Shown here: positions 26,201 to 35,931 of the stretch, in pieces
Layout of the letters: every line of letters starts with the position of its first letter
How positions within the stretch are numbered: position 1 is the stretch's first letter
NCBI GenBank assembly: GCA_943787265.1
Contig: CALSLT010000005.1
Coordinates: 1 to 64,000, forward strand
Source of the DNA: an uncultured Planctomycetaceae bacterium
Lineage (GTDB): Bacteria; Planctomycetota; Planctomycetia; Planctomycetales; Planctomycetaceae
Length of the DNA stretch: 64,000 nt
Direction of reading: 5' to 3'
Notes under the pieces: model-generated
What the model was told of the DNA's origin: nothing
Seen by the model: the letters and a program-made list of their open reading frames with translations, nothing else
Database searches by the model: none
Position numbers and translations under genes: made by a program

Positions 26201-27155
26201 GAAGGTCTACGCACTGGGTGCGAAGATCTACCAGAAGCACTCGCACTGCGCGACTTGCCACTTGACTCACGGTAAAGGGAACGGAGTCGTCTATCCGTCA
26301 CTCGTTAAGAGCCCCTGGGTCAACGGCAGTGAAGACCGACTCGTAAAGATGGCTCTGCACGGCATGTGGGGGAAAATCACGGTCCACGGCAAAACGTACG
26401 ATCCTTCGCGGGGCGTGCCACCGATGACCGCGTTCCGTTCGCTGTTAAAAGACGACGAACTCGCTGCGGTCCTGACGTTTGTTCGTAACACCTGGGGTAA
26501 CGAAGCGTCGACCATTACTCCTGCCACTGTCGCAAAAGTTCGTGCGGCAACGATCGACCGCACAACGTTCTGGAATCCCGACGATCTTCTCGCCGAGCAT
26601 CCGCTTGAAGCAGCGCTCGTTCTGAAGGACATCGGAATCAGCGACGAAGGTTTTTCCAATAAGGAACTGGAAGACGCTCTGCTCAGCACGTCACCTGAAG
26701 AACTCGCTCAGATTGCGATTTCTAAAGGTAATGCAGAACGAGGAAAGAATCTGTTCTTCAAATCGGCGGCGGCCTGCTTCGCTTGCCATGCTCCTCCAGC
26801 CGGCGCAATTCGCCTCGGCCCGGATCTGACAAAGGTCCAAACAAAGATGAAGCCAGAGGACCTGATCGATTCTGTACTTCGTCCATCAAAGCTGATCGAC
26901 AAAGCCTTCGCCCAGGTCATCGTGCTGACTAACCAGGGCAAGCAGTACACCGGCGTTCGGATCTCAGAAAACGACGAAGAGATCGTTCTGAGAAACCTGG
27001 CTCAGCCAACACCGATCGTGATCAAGAAGGAAGATGTCGACGAAGTCTTCCAGTCACGAACCTCTCTTATGCCAGCGAATCTGACACGGCAGTTGAAGAC
27101 TCGCGCCGAATTCGATGACCTGATGAAGTACGTCATCGAAATTCGAAAACGATAA
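23208..27155 (+). CDS. SGNH hydrolase / PVC-type dehydrogenase / di-heme fusion protein
   Basis: A 1,315-residue exported protein. ATG at 23208 opens the signal peptide ([20 protein letters not shown]). Order of parts: an SGNH-hydrolase-like domain (about 40-250; [25 protein letters not shown]); a PVC-type membrane-bound dehydrogenase beta-propeller (about 360-640; [20 protein letters not shown]); an inserted galactose-binding-like domain (about 650-780; [19 protein letters not shown]); the propeller end ([20 protein letters not shown]); HEAT-like helices; a cytochrome c domain with CATCH near residue 1013; and a C-terminal heme-binding domain with CFACH near residue 1187. It probably couples ester removal and oxidation of a sugar-like substrate to electron transfer; that is inference. 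It stands alone, with a terminator after it. Confidence 0.85.
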   Translation: MLKNHLLRLLIFCVCSAILASPSANAAEDFSFKKDDVVAIYGNGLADRMQHAPWVEAVLQSQLKGLNVSFRNMSFSGDMVNKRPRNKGFTNDDEYLQHVAPDVVFTFYGYNESFAGPGGADAYASELVKLVERYRGLRKEKGVDARFVLFSPIAYENTGSPHLPDGTELNTNLAAITQATRRAAVETGSKFVDLYSPSFQVFASNDEQFTHNGIHLNAKGYQRLAGIISRRLLGKKAPAANSLNAIYEAVEDKNWHWHNRYRATDGNDVWGSRSGLSFVGGQSNADVLKHELTMLDVMTANRDKGIWAAAAGRTVEIDDSNVPPPVKVISNVGGGSKSSNAEKEGSVEYLTPEESLAKITVPEGYELNVFASEEMFPDLANPVQMQVDAKGRLWAASWNTYPKWEPLKKMNDSLMIFEDTDNDGVADTRKIFAHVHNPLGFEFWNGGVLVTSGPDLLFLKDTNGDDKADYRYPILQGLGTSDTHHAANNLVYGPDGGIYWQSGIFLVHNHETPWKQNLNIGASGLYRFDPRSYTIAPHAGNSPNPHGTSFDYWGYCYANDGTGGRSYQVRPEGTGFKMHTLLTKEFRPVAANAIMSSEHFPEEMQNDFLICNTIGFLGVKQYDLDREGEVEEEEAPPAKAAPKNIEITQGGGLITVKHAAFKDTMITGFKLSVNGRQEMNISEVEVISGGKNIANTATLEKSSVYAGGRFPVELLVDGDKQNFAHTAKEKNPWMRGDFAEPVQLSEFRVWNRKGFESRFNNGKIEFFNGKKQVAAVDVKIGGGNGATSKRQFGEVWGTPGVELLNSSDRNFRPTDAVIGADGALYVSDWCNVIIGHMQHNIRDPNRDHYHGRIVRLTVKDRPLQKPVKIADEPIEALLENLKHPINGIRHRTRVELSGRDSKAVIAATQEWMKDFNPNDETEAHHLLEALWMHQQHNVKNDELLNTLLASTVRHAAHAAKTVKHFWYNVDAGASGFAAPAEIEFVEFDPPKRLNKADQKVYALGAKIYQKHSHCATCHLTHGKGNGVVYPSLVKSPWVNGSEDRLVKMALHGMWGKITVHGKTYDPSRGVPPMTAFRSLLKDDELAAVLTFVRNTWGNEASTITPATVAKVRAATIDRTTFWNPDDLLAEHPLEAALVLKDIGISDEGFSNKELEDALLSTSPEELAQIAISKGNAERGKNLFFKSAAACFACHAPPAGAIRLGPDLTKVQTKMKPEDLIDSVLRPSKLIDKAFAQVIVLTNQGKQYTGVRISENDEEIVLRNLAQPTPIVIKKEDVDEVFQSRTSLMPANLTRQLKTRAEFDDLMKYVIEIRKR

Positions 27156-27178
27156 ACGACGTTGCTTCAGCCTATTCG

Positions 27179-27214
27179 TCGCCCGGATCGATTCGTCGTT
27201 CCGGGCGATTTTTT
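27179..27214 (+). terminator. Intrinsic terminator after the PVC-dehydrogenase fusion gene
   Basis: The stem TCGCCCGGA (27179-27187) pairs with TCCGGGCGA (27200-27208), followed by six T. It starts 23 bp after the stop codon. The next stretch, 27215-27537, holds no gene I can support and should contain the promoter of the sigma factor gene. Confidence 0.8.
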
Positions 27215-27537
27215 ATTGGTCAGGCGAGAACATCGGTCAGTCGGAAGCGGCAAACATGGTATTTGTACGTGAGACGTTCGTAACCGATGCCACGGTAATG
27301 GACACGAGCGACACCATCAAAGTGAAAACAATGGCGGTACCGCCAAATGCAGTTAGTGAGTGCCTATCCGCATTAAACTGCTGACAGACTGAGTCCGAAT
27401 CAGTCAGACGCTTTAAAACTATTCGGTTTCTGTAGTCCCTGCCCAAACTAAGAATCCCACAGAATTCCGCGAAGGATTTTGGTGGCTCGTGCAAAGACTC
27501 CCTGGAATTCAAGTTTCCAACCTGTTGGAGTTTACGC

Positions 27538-28131
27538 ATGAAACCTTTAGAGCCGCCGGACGACGTTGCTGCGATGCGTCGTCTTGATCAGCAGGCGTGG
27601 GCAGACGCTTATGACAAATATGTCACGTCGACCTACGCATTTATCGCACACCTGGTTAAGGGCGATCGGACACTCGCCGAGGAGTTGCATCAGGAGGCGT
27701 GGCTGACGGCGATGTCGGCCATCGACCAGTTCGCTCCCGAACGCGGCGAGTTTCGCGGGTGGCTGTTCGGCATCGCGAAGCGACGAGTCGCAATGCACTT
27801 TCGAAAAGCCAACGGTAGATCAGAGAAACAGCTCTATGAAGAGACCGATGAGGCCTCCGCGACGGGCAACGATCTGCTGCCTGACGATGTGATCGAGGAA
27901 GTCGAACGGGCGGACGCTGTGCGTGCCGCGTTGGCCGAACTCGATGAGACCGCGAGAGACGTCCTCGTCAACAAGTACGTCGACTCGATGTCCGTTGCCG
28001 AGATCGCTGATCGTGTCGGCAAGAGCCCGAAGGCGGTCGAGTCGATGCTGACTCGCGCCAGATCGCGACTGCGAAGTCTACTTCGGTCGTACTTCCCAAA
28101 GTCACTGAACGTTGCGAGGGAATCGCTATGA
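27538..28131 (+). CDS. ECF-family RNA polymerase sigma factor
   Basis: 197 residues. Region 2 is DRTLAEELHQEAWLTAMSAI then GEFRGWLFGIAKRRVAMHF. Region 4 is ETARDVLVNKYVDSMSVAEI then DRVGKSPKAVESMLTRARSR with a clear HTH. GGAG lies 8 bases upstream of the ATG. The stop overlaps the start of the next gene (ATGA), a coupling usual for sigma and its controller. The regulon is unknown; the flanking DUF1592/DUF1552 and dehydrogenase genes are candidates. Confidence 0.92.
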   Translation: MKPLEPPDDVAAMRRLDQQAWADAYDKYVTSTYAFIAHLVKGDRTLAEELHQEAWLTAMSAIDQFAPERGEFRGWLFGIAKRRVAMHFRKANGRSEKQLYEETDEASATGNDLLPDDVIEEVERADAVRAALAELDETARDVLVNKYVDSMSVAEIADRVGKSPKAVESMLTRARSRLRSLLRSYFPKSLNVARESL

Positions 28132-29882
28132 ATAATTCTACCAATAACACCGATACCGACCGACCTGATGATGCGGATGCTCTACTGAACGAGTGGATTC
28201 AGGAAGCGGGAGACGCGCCGATGACACCTCATCCAGAACATGTCTCACAGCTTCGCGAGAAACTGCTGGCTCGAACGCAGGCATCAGCGACGACCGGAGA
28301 AGTCATTCCTCAGTCGACCGTCGCGCCGCAGGAAAAACAGGACGGCACACGGACGACTCGTCGAGGGTTGGGAGTGGTCGTGCTCGTCACCGCCGCGGTA
28401 TTGGTCGCTGTGAGTCTGTTTTCAGGAAACGAGCAGCAGAATCTGGCGTGGGCACAAACGAAATCCGCCGTCAGAGCAATGCCGTGGATGATGACGAAAA
28501 CTCATGTAGAAGGCGGAGCGGTCATCGAGTCGTGGTTTTCTCCACAACGGTTGATTGCCGCCATGAGAGCCGTGTCTCCGGATGACGTCGAAACAGATGC
28601 CTCAGTAGGCTTCGCCATGTTTGTCGACGTCCGACGGGAAATTCGCATGGAGTATCGACCGCAGAACAACGAGATCATGAAGTCACCGATGCTGAGTTCC
28701 GACGAAACATCGATGAGAATGGTCGGCGGTTTCCTCTCAGCGTTTGCCGATGGGAAAGACCTCAAGGAGTTCGTGGATTCAGATTCCAATCTCACGATTA
28801 CATCACAGCGTGAAGTCATGATTGATGGGATGCGTTTCGATGAGTTTGACGCGATCGTCAGCTTTCACGGACGCAACTCGACAGCGACTTACCGCGTTGA
28901 CTCGGAAACAAAACTGCCGGTTTCCATGATGACGACCATCGACGGTCAGCTTCGAACAACGACCATCAGCTTTCCTGACGAAGGTCCGGGATCGATTTAT
29001 GACCTCGGCGTTGCACAGGACGTTTCCACACGCAACCACATGCCAACGCCGGAACTGGCTCGGTTGCTGACACAGCGTCAGCGAGTACGGACGAATTTCG
29101 ATCAGTACTACGGCATTTCGATTCAGGTGCAACCTGGCAAGCATTGGGCCAACTCGGTTCGAGTTAACCGACTGTGGCGAAGCGGCAACAAATGGCGAAC
29201 CGAATACTTGATCTGGGACGTGGCAGACTCGGAGCGAATTCACGGCCAGAAGGCTCCACCCGAAGGTACTGATCCTTTGAGCTGGTGGAGTGACCAGGTG
29301 ACTCATGAGCGATTTCGGCCGACGACAATGTCTGACGGGACAAACACCTGGCGATTCGAATACGACGCAGAGAAGTCTGCGGACGATGCAAAACGATGGG
29401 ACTACACGATCAGACCGGCAACAAAGAATCCCTACCCGATTGATCCCGAAAACCCGATGCCGACAATCATCACGTATCCTGAATTCATGACGTACGGTGC
29501 GACTGGTCTTCCGAGTCCACGGCGAAAGGGCGTCTTGACACTTAAGCCGAAAGACGGCCCGAAAGGAACTGTGCACATCGAATCTCGAACGATCGATGAG
29601 CCTCGACCAAACGGCAACAACCTCAGCTATTATTGGGTCGATCCACTGGAAAACGGAATGACGCGTAAGACTCAGAGATTGTCACTGACCGAGGATGAAC
29701 CGAAGCTTGAAGGCGAGCAGTTGGTTCTAGAAACAGCCAGAAGCCCTCGTGGTTACCTTTACCCGACGCAGCTTCAGAATTCGTCAGGAGTCGTAACGCA
29801 CTTCTACCTGGACTTTGATGCAAAGTTCGACGACTCCGTTTTCGACCCAACACTTAACAAGGCTGCTCCTTCACCAAAGTGA
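28128..29882 (+). CDS. Single-pass membrane protein coupled to ECF sigma, probable anti-sigma
   Basis: 584 residues. A cytoplasmic N-terminus of about 85 residues (LLNEWIQEAGDAPMTPHPEH) is followed by one membrane helix (GLGVVVLVTAAVLVAVSLF) and a 480-residue outer domain of beta-rich character that resembles two related halves (MTKTHVEGGAVIESWF near the front; a second sensor-like half from about residue 310). The four-base overlap with the sigma gene and this topology are typical for planctomycete anti-sigma/sensor proteins. No zinc-type (ZAS) motif is seen. What it senses is unknown. Confidence 0.75.
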   Translation: MNNSTNNTDTDRPDDADALLNEWIQEAGDAPMTPHPEHVSQLREKLLARTQASATTGEVIPQSTVAPQEKQDGTRTTRRGLGVVVLVTAAVLVAVSLFSGNEQQNLAWAQTKSAVRAMPWMMTKTHVEGGAVIESWFSPQRLIAAMRAVSPDDVETDASVGFAMFVDVRREIRMEYRPQNNEIMKSPMLSSDETSMRMVGGFLSAFADGKDLKEFVDSDSNLTITSQREVMIDGMRFDEFDAIVSFHGRNSTATYRVDSETKLPVSMMTTIDGQLRTTTISFPDEGPGSIYDLGVAQDVSTRNHMPTPELARLLTQRQRVRTNFDQYYGISIQVQPGKHWANSVRVNRLWRSGNKWRTEYLIWDVADSERIHGQKAPPEGTDPLSWWSDQVTHERFRPTTMSDGTNTWRFEYDAEKSADDAKRWDYTIRPATKNPYPIDPENPMPTIITYPEFMTYGATGLPSPRRKGVLTLKPKDGPKGTVHIESRTIDEPRPNGNNLSYYWVDPLENGMTRKTQRLSLTEDEPKLEGEQLVLETARSPRGYLYPTQLQNSSGVVTHFYLDFDAKFDDSVFDPTLNKAAPSPK

Positions 29883-29911
29883 TCGAGGGTGCCGGCTGAA
29901 TCGTTCCAGGC

Positions 29912-29948
29912 TACGCCCTGTATCGATCATTGATCGGTGCAGGGCGTA
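29912..29948 (+). terminator. Long perfect hairpin, possible terminator
   Basis: The outer stem TACGCCCTG (29912-29920) pairs with CAGGGCGTA (29940-29948). The inner stem CGATCA (29924-29929) pairs with TGATCG (29931-29936). It lies 30 bp after the membrane protein gene. The following bases are T-rich but not a clean T run, so it could also be an mRNA-stabilising structure. Confidence 0.5.
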
Positions 29949-30062
29949 TTCATGCGCTTTGTGTTTCGAGACGTTTTTCAGAACGTATTCGGATTTCGCT
30001 CAGCCTCGGATTGATTCCTTGATCGGTGTATAACGGATGGCTCACCTCTTCTGGGATTTCGA

Positions 30063-32465
30063 ATGAAACGCCGACTCGTCTGTCTAGTGATTGCTCTTTC
30101 GACTGCCTCATTTAGCGTGGCGGTTCTGGCTGACGGTGTGTCGTCACGAACCGGTGGCGATCAGAAGTCATTGACTACCGTTACCAGCTTGATGGATCGG
30201 TACTGCGTTGATTGTCACAACGGTGATGAACCGGCGGCTAGGTTGAGCCTCTCAAAGTTCGACACGAACATCGCAGCCAGCTCGAAAAGTTGGGACACGG
30301 CGACGTGGGAAAAGATCGTCAAGCGGCTGGCCGCTCGACAGATGCCGCCGGCTGATTCGGAACGGCCATCCGAATCCGAATACAGGGCCGTGCTGACGAC
30401 GATGGAGTCGGTTCTGGACCGAGCGGCCGAGCAGTTTCCTCGGCCGGGCCGAACTGAGTCGGTGCGGCGACTGAACCGGACGGAATATCGCAATGCCGTT
30501 CGCGATCTGCTGACGGTTGACGTGGATGTCGACAGCATGCTTCCGGCCGATCAGCTCAGTCATGGTTTTGACAATGTGACTGTTGGCGAGCTTTCGCCTC
30601 TCCTGCTTGGTCGATACATCACCGCCGCCGAGAAGATCAGCCGTCTGGCCGTCGGCGGTCTGGAGAAGAGTCCCGGCGGCGTCACCGTACGACTACCGGC
30701 TGACCGTACCCAGGATACTCACGTTGAGGGTCTGCCATTAGGAACTCGCGGCGGGACACTGTTCGAACACCATTTTTCCGCGGACGGTGAATACGAAGTT
30801 CAACTGCGGCTGATGCGCGACCGCGATGAGAACCTCGAAGGCCTGACCGGCACGCACGAAATCGATGTCCTGCTCGATCGAGGCCTGGTTCATCGATTCA
30901 CGGTGAAAAAGCCAAACGGAAAGGCTGGATACAACAAGGACGACACTCTGGTTGATGCACATCTGAAGAAACGATTCCGAGCGACGGCCGGCCCACACAA
31001 AGTTGGCGTGACTTTTCCTGACACGGTTTCGTCGCTGCTTGAGATCAATCGTCAACCATTCGAAGCCAGCTTCAATCGACATCGCCACCCACGGCGAGCT
31101 CCGGCTTTGTTTGAGGTTTCGATCGTTGGACCATTCGACCCGAAAGGTCCCGGAGATACGCCGAGTCGCAGAAAGATCTTCGCCGGTACCGAAAACACTG
31201 AATCCCGTCGCGAAGCCGCCCCAACAGAGCGTGCTACACAAATTCTTCGGCCTCTGATTCGGCATGCCTATCGTCGACCGGTTTCAGACAAAGACCTCGC
31301 GGTCCCGTTGCGATTCTTCAAGCAGCGTTTTGAGGCGGACGGCTTTGAGGCGGGTATCGAAACGGCACTGTCTGCCGTTCTTGTCAATCCGCACTTTCTG
31401 TTGAGAGCTGAAAAAGATCCCGCGGGACTCAAGTCTGGTTCTGCTTACGGTCTGTCGGGCATCGAACTGGCATCTCGGTTGTCGTTTTTTCTTTGGAGCA
31501 GCATTCCTGATAAGGAGCTGCTGGCCGTGGCCGAGCGTGGTCAACTGACCGATCTCGCAGTACTGAAGGAGCAGGTTCAGCGAATGCTCCGGGACGAACG
31601 ATCGCGATCCTTGGTGAGCAACTTCGCCGCTCAGTGGCTGTACCTGCGGAACCTGGAATCATTTCAGCCGGACCGTCGGTTGTTTCCCAATTTCGACGAT
31701 AACCTGCGACACGCTCTTCGTCGCGAGACCGAGCTGCTGTTCGAAAGCGTGCTACGTGAAGATCGCAGCGTGCTTGATCTACTCAGCACGGACACGACGT
31801 TCCTGAACGAGCGGCTGGCGAAGCACTATGAAATTCCTCATGTGTTCGGCAGTCATTTTCGCCCAGTGCATCTGGCCAGAGACTCTCACCGCGGAGGGCT
31901 GCTGCGGCACGGCAGCATTCTCGCGGTCACGTCTTACGCGACACGCACGTCGCCGACGATTCGTGGCAATTGGATTCTCGAAAACATCCTCGGCACGCCG
32001 GCTCCGCCACCGCCGCCCAATATTCCAACACTGAAAGACAAGACAGCATCATCGGCTGTCACGATCCGCGAACGTCTGGCGGAACATCGAGCGAATCCGG
32101 CCTGTGCAAGTTGCCATAATCTTATGGACCCGGTCGGCTTTTCGCTGGAGAATTTCGACGCCGTCGGGCGCTGGCGATTGTTCGATCGAGAGCAGCCAGT
32201 CGACTCGTCGGGAGCATTGCCGGATGGAACGTCTGTCAGCAGCCTCGAAGAACTCGAAGCCGGAATTCTGCGTAGACCCGAAATGTTTGTGAGCACGCTA
32301 ACCGGAAAACTGCTGACATTCGCGCTCGGTCGCGGAGTAGAATCTTTCGACGCTCCAGCCATCCGCAAGGTTGTTCGCGAATCAGCCGATGATAATTATC
32401 GATTCTCGTCACTTATCCAGGCCATCGTGACGAGCACGCCGTTTCAAATGCGAGTGACTCAATGA
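30063..32465 (+). CDS. DUF1592-type planctomycete cytochrome protein (copy 3)
   Basis: 800 residues with a signal peptide (VIALSTASFSVAVLADG). Heme site CVDCHN is near residue 47 and a second CASCH near residue 680 with MDPVGFSLENFDAVG. In between are DUF1587 (VRRLNRTEYRNAVRDLLTV), a beta-rich carbohydrate-binding-like domain (HHFSADGEYEVQLRLMRDRD), DUF1592 (ILRPLIRHAYRRPVSD) and DUF1588 (KHYEIPHVFGSHFRPV, GGLLRHGSILAVTSYATRTS). It differs from copies 1 and 2 in the second domain, so it belongs to another subgroup. Its stop overlaps the DUF1552 start by four bases. Confidence 0.9.
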   Translation: MKRRLVCLVIALSTASFSVAVLADGVSSRTGGDQKSLTTVTSLMDRYCVDCHNGDEPAARLSLSKFDTNIAASSKSWDTATWEKIVKRLAARQMPPADSERPSESEYRAVLTTMESVLDRAAEQFPRPGRTESVRRLNRTEYRNAVRDLLTVDVDVDSMLPADQLSHGFDNVTVGELSPLLLGRYITAAEKISRLAVGGLEKSPGGVTVRLPADRTQDTHVEGLPLGTRGGTLFEHHFSADGEYEVQLRLMRDRDENLEGLTGTHEIDVLLDRGLVHRFTVKKPNGKAGYNKDDTLVDAHLKKRFRATAGPHKVGVTFPDTVSSLLEINRQPFEASFNRHRHPRRAPALFEVSIVGPFDPKGPGDTPSRRKIFAGTENTESRREAAPTERATQILRPLIRHAYRRPVSDKDLAVPLRFFKQRFEADGFEAGIETALSAVLVNPHFLLRAEKDPAGLKSGSAYGLSGIELASRLSFFLWSSIPDKELLAVAERGQLTDLAVLKEQVQRMLRDERSRSLVSNFAAQWLYLRNLESFQPDRRLFPNFDDNLRHALRRETELLFESVLREDRSVLDLLSTDTTFLNERLAKHYEIPHVFGSHFRPVHLARDSHRGGLLRHGSILAVTSYATRTSPTIRGNWILENILGTPAPPPPPNIPTLKDKTASSAVTIRERLAEHRANPACASCHNLMDPVGFSLENFDAVGRWRLFDREQPVDSSGALPDGTSVSSLEELEAGILRRPEMFVSTLTGKLLTFALGRGVESFDAPAIRKVVRESADDNYRFSSLIQAIVTSTPFQMRVTQ

Positions 32466-33808
32466 TCAATACGCGAAAATCAATCTCACGAAGAACGCTC
32501 CTGCGAGGTGCCGGCGCCGCGTTCTCACTGCCGCTGCTGGACGCAATGATTCCGGCCAGTACGGTGCTAGCTGAAACCGCCGCCGCACCAACTCAATTGC
32601 GACGGCTTGGCTACATCTACATGCCGATGGGCTTTAACCCGAAGGAGTGGGTTCCACAGGGCGACACACTCGACAAGCTGCCTTCGACATTGCAGCCTCT
32701 TCAGAAGGTGAAAGATCAGGTAACAATCATTTCGGGCATGGAGCTGAGAAATGCCTACCCCGGATCTCACGCGACTTCGAACTCCGCGTTTCTGAGTGCC
32801 GCGACCGCGAAACGAACGGAAAGCTCGGACTATCACCTCGGCACCACGGTCGATCAAATCGCCGCCAAACGACTTGGTCAGCAGACGCAGTTGCCATCGC
32901 TCGAACTGGCAATGGACCTGCTCAACAACGCCGGACAATGCGACAACGGCTACGCCTGCGTTTACCAGAACAATCTTTCGTGGTCGACGCCAACGACGCC
33001 GTTACCTGCCGAAGCACACCCGCGACTCGTCTTTGAAAACCTGTTCGGCGAAGGCGGCACGGCGGACGATCGTCGCGAAACACTTCGTCGCCGAGCCAGC
33101 CTGCTGGATTCGGTCACGGAAGAAATGAAACGGTTCAAGCTGCAGCTCGGCGTCAACGATCGCGGCAAAGTCGACGACTACTTCCAGAGCATCCGCGAAG
33201 TCGAACGTCGTATTCAACGAGCCGAAGCCAGCGTCGATGAAAACCCACTGCCAGACCTCGATCGCCCCGTCGGAGTTCCCGCCGCATACGCCGACCATGC
33301 TCGGCTGATGTTTGATCTACAACTGTTGGCTTTTCAGGGCGACATCACCAGAGTCATCTCGTTCCAACTTGCTCGCGAAGCCAGCACGCGGACCTACCCG
33401 GAAATCGGCGTCCCGGAACCGCACCATCCGATTTCACATCACGGAAACAACCCGGACAAACTCGCCAAGGTGGCGAAGATCAACCGGTTCCACGTGTCAC
33501 TGTTTGCCGAGTTCCTGCAGAAAATGGCAGCAACTCCCGAAGGCAACGGTTCACTGCTCGACCACTCGCTTTATCTCTACGGCAGCGGCATGGGCGACCC
33601 GGACGCGCATGATCACACCGACCTTCCGATCATTGTCGCAGGCGGAGCCGCCGGAAATGTACAGGGCGGCCGACACGTCACCTACGAAAAGCACACACCG
33701 ATGGCCAATCTGCATTTGACGCTGCTTAACAAAGCGGGAGTTGAAATGGACTCATTCGCCGACAGCAATGGCACGGCGGACGAGCTGTTTGCTCCGATGT
33801 CCCTGTAA
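32462..33808 (+). CDS. DUF1552 protein with Tat signal (copy 3)
   Basis: 448 residues. Tat-like signal SRRTLLRGAGAAFSLPLLDA. Family landmarks: IYMPMGFNPKEWVPQG, GMELRNAYPGSHATSNSAFL, TTVDQIAAKRLGQQ, REVERRIQRAEASV, PHHPISHHGNNPDK, and LYLYGSGMGDPDAHDHTDLP near the C-terminus. His-rich stretches in the last third could bind metal. The ATGA overlap with the preceding DUF1592 gene shows the pair is translated together. Confidence 0.9.
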   Translation: MINTRKSISRRTLLRGAGAAFSLPLLDAMIPASTVLAETAAAPTQLRRLGYIYMPMGFNPKEWVPQGDTLDKLPSTLQPLQKVKDQVTIISGMELRNAYPGSHATSNSAFLSAATAKRTESSDYHLGTTVDQIAAKRLGQQTQLPSLELAMDLLNNAGQCDNGYACVYQNNLSWSTPTTPLPAEAHPRLVFENLFGEGGTADDRRETLRRRASLLDSVTEEMKRFKLQLGVNDRGKVDDYFQSIREVERRIQRAEASVDENPLPDLDRPVGVPAAYADHARLMFDLQLLAFQGDITRVISFQLAREASTRTYPEIGVPEPHHPISHHGNNPDKLAKVAKINRFHVSLFAEFLQKMAATPEGNGSLLDHSLYLYGSGMGDPDAHDHTDLPIIVAGGAAGNVQGGRHVTYEKHTPMANLHLTLLNKAGVEMDSFADSNGTADELFAPMSL

Positions 33809-33842
33809 GCGACAGATGAGAATAAACGAGAGCAATGCAGCA

Positions 33843-35375
33843 ATGAAGAAGCAGGACTCGATTCAGGTCGTTCAGACTGACTCTGACGCGAAGATGCAAA
33901 AACGAAAACACTCGCCACGAGCATGCTGGTTGTGCCTGGTGATACTTTCGCTGCTGAATCTGTCGTCACCGGCGGCGGCGAATGCCGCATCTGCGGACAC
34001 TCCGAACAAAGTCGATACTCGCTTGGTAGATGCGACTGAGTCGAAGTCCTGGACAACAGTTGCTGATTTGATTCGGCAAGGTGTCTCCGTTGAACAGGCT
34101 CACCCCGATGGCATGACCGCAATCCACTGGGCCGTTTATCACGATGGCCAGCAGACCGTTCGTTTGCTGGTCAATACGAAGTGCGACATAAATGCGAAGA
34201 CGCGTTATCAGGTAACTCCGCTTTCAATCGCATGCCAGCTTGGCCGAGAAGACATCGCCGGACAGTTGCTGGCAGCCGGCGCTGACGCCAACGCAACTCT
34301 GCCCGGCGACGAGACTTTGCTGATGACGGCCTGTCGAACTGGTAACGCAGACATCGTCAAACACCTGCTGAAACACAAAGCTCAAATCAACGTGACCGAG
34401 AGACGAGGCCAAACAGCGTTGATGTGGGCTGCCGCTGAAGGACATTCGGACGTCCTTGATCTCATGATCAAATCCGGAGCTGACGTAAACAAGTCAACGT
34501 CGAAAGGCTTCTCGGCAATTATGTTTGCGGCTCGTCACGGACACATCGACGCGGTGAAGCGACTTCTGGCGGCGGGAATCGACGTCACTTCCGCGATGCA
34601 CCCGAAGACCAAGGGCAACAGGACGCCGCGCGACGGAACATCGGCACTTCAATTAGCCGTTGAAAGTGGCCACTTCGAACTCGCACTGGTCCTCGTTCAG
34701 AACGGCGCCGACCCCAACGACCAGCGCAGCGGGTTCACACCGCTGCATGCATTGAGCTGGGTTCGAAAACCCGACCGAGGTGAAAATTCAAAAGGCGATC
34801 CGTCGCCGCGAGGGTCAGGCAAGCTGACCAGTCTTGAGTTCGTACGAGAAATCGTTCACGCAGGAGCGGACGTCAACACTCGTCTCAACAAGGGAGCCAG
34901 CGGCCGAGCCGTCCTGAGCAAACGCGGCGCAACGCCATTCTTACTTGCCGCGAAAACGTGTGACATTCCCTTCATGAAGCTACTGCTTGATCTGGGCGCC
35001 GATCCTACGATCCCCAACGCAGAAGGCTGCATGCCCATCATGGCGGCTGCCGGCATCGGCGTTCGAGCGGTCGGCGAAGAGGCAGGCACCGAACCAGAAG
35101 TTCTGGAAACAATCGACTTCCTGATGAAGCTCGGTGCCAACGTGAACACGAAAGATAGGAATGGAGAAACCGCAATGCACGGCGCGGCATATCGCAACTT
35201 CCCGCTGGCCGTGGCCTCACTGGCAAAACACGGAGCCGATCCAGCCATCTGGAATAAGAAGAATAAACATGGCTGGACTCCGGAAATGATTGCCGCCGGT
35301 AAACGGCCTGGTTCGTTCAAGCCGTCACCCGTGACGATCCGCGAAATTCGAGCGGCGGCTGGCTTCGGAAAATGA
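33843..35375 (+). CDS. Exported ankyrin-repeat protein
   Basis: About 510 residues. ATG at 33843 gives a long n-region, then a signal peptide (CWLCLVILSLLNLSSPAAAN). Seven or more ankyrin repeats follow, for example DGMTAIHWAVYHDG, DETLLMTACRTGNADIVKHL, GQTALMWAAAEGHSDVLDLM, GFSAIMFAARHGHIDAVKRL and GETAMHGAAYRNFPLAVASL. Ankyrin arrays bind other proteins. It is encoded 34 bp after a DUF1552 gene and overlaps a peptidase gene by four bases, so its partner could be either. An alternative start is ATG 33894. Confidence 0.88.
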   Translation: MKKQDSIQVVQTDSDAKMQKRKHSPRACWLCLVILSLLNLSSPAAANAASADTPNKVDTRLVDATESKSWTTVADLIRQGVSVEQAHPDGMTAIHWAVYHDGQQTVRLLVNTKCDINAKTRYQVTPLSIACQLGREDIAGQLLAAGADANATLPGDETLLMTACRTGNADIVKHLLKHKAQINVTERRGQTALMWAAAEGHSDVLDLMIKSGADVNKSTSKGFSAIMFAARHGHIDAVKRLLAAGIDVTSAMHPKTKGNRTPRDGTSALQLAVESGHFELALVLVQNGADPNDQRSGFTPLHALSWVRKPDRGENSKGDPSPRGSGKLTSLEFVREIVHAGADVNTRLNKGASGRAVLSKRGATPFLLAAKTCDIPFMKLLLDLGADPTIPNAEGCMPIMAAAGIGVRAVGEEAGTEPEVLETIDFLMKLGANVNTKDRNGETAMHGAAYRNFPLAVASLAKHGADPAIWNKKNKHGWTPEMIAAGKRPGSFKPSPVTIREIRAAAGFGK

Positions 35376-35896
35376 GCACAAGTACTAATGCGCCAAACGA
35401 AGATCCGCCCGTGAATCTCGCTCTGAGAGCAACGGCCTGGCACGAAGCTGGGCACGCGGTAATGGCGGTTTCGCTGGGACGATCAATCGAGAAGGTCACA
35501 ATTTCTCCCGCACAATTGCAGAACGGCAGAAGTCGGCTGGGAATCTGCAAGATTCAGAAAGGCCGTAGCAGAAAATCAAACGACCAGCTTGAAGAGGACG
35601 TGATGATTCTCCTGGCAGGCATGGTCGCCGAAAGCCGAGTCACCGGCCGATACTGTGCAGACGGAGCTGCTCAGGACCTGGCATTCGTTGAGAAGCTGCT
35701 TTCCACTCGTGCTCGTAACGAGCGGCAACTCGAACGCCTGACCGGACGCATTCTCGACAAAACAGAGCACGTCCTCACCGAAGAAGCCCACGCCAAAGCC
35801 ATCAAACTCATCGCCGAAGAACTTGTCCGCAAAGTAACCATCAGCGGCCGCGCCGTACGCCACTTCTTCCAACAAGCAACGAAGCAAGCCAACTAA
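35372..35896 (+). CDS. Stand-alone M41 (FtsH-like) zinc peptidase domain
   Basis: 174 residues. The zinc motif HEAGHAV (HExxH) lies near residue 24 and the third-ligand region GAAQDLAFVEKLL near residue 106, both as in the protease domain of FtsH. The helical end (ILDKTEHVLTEEAHAKAIKL) also fits. The membrane segments and AAA+ ATPase of FtsH are entirely absent, so it cannot unfold substrates by itself. It starts inside the stop of the ankyrin gene (ATGA), suggesting a joint function. No signal peptide is seen, while the ankyrin protein appears exported; that mismatch is unexplained. Confidence 0.82.
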   Translation: MSTSTNAPNEDPPVNLALRATAWHEAGHAVMAVSLGRSIEKVTISPAQLQNGRSRLGICKIQKGRSRKSNDQLEEDVMILLAGMVAESRVTGRYCADGAAQDLAFVEKLLSTRARNERQLERLTGRILDKTEHVLTEEAHAKAIKLIAEELVRKVTISGRAVRHFFQQATKQAN

Positions 35897-35931
35897 AGCT
35901 AAGCCGCAATACGGCACGATCGGTAATTCTG

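Noticed and set aside
35372..35896. A complete FtsH
   Set aside because: Only the M41 peptidase part is present; membrane helices and the AAA+ module are missing and not found in neighbouring frames.
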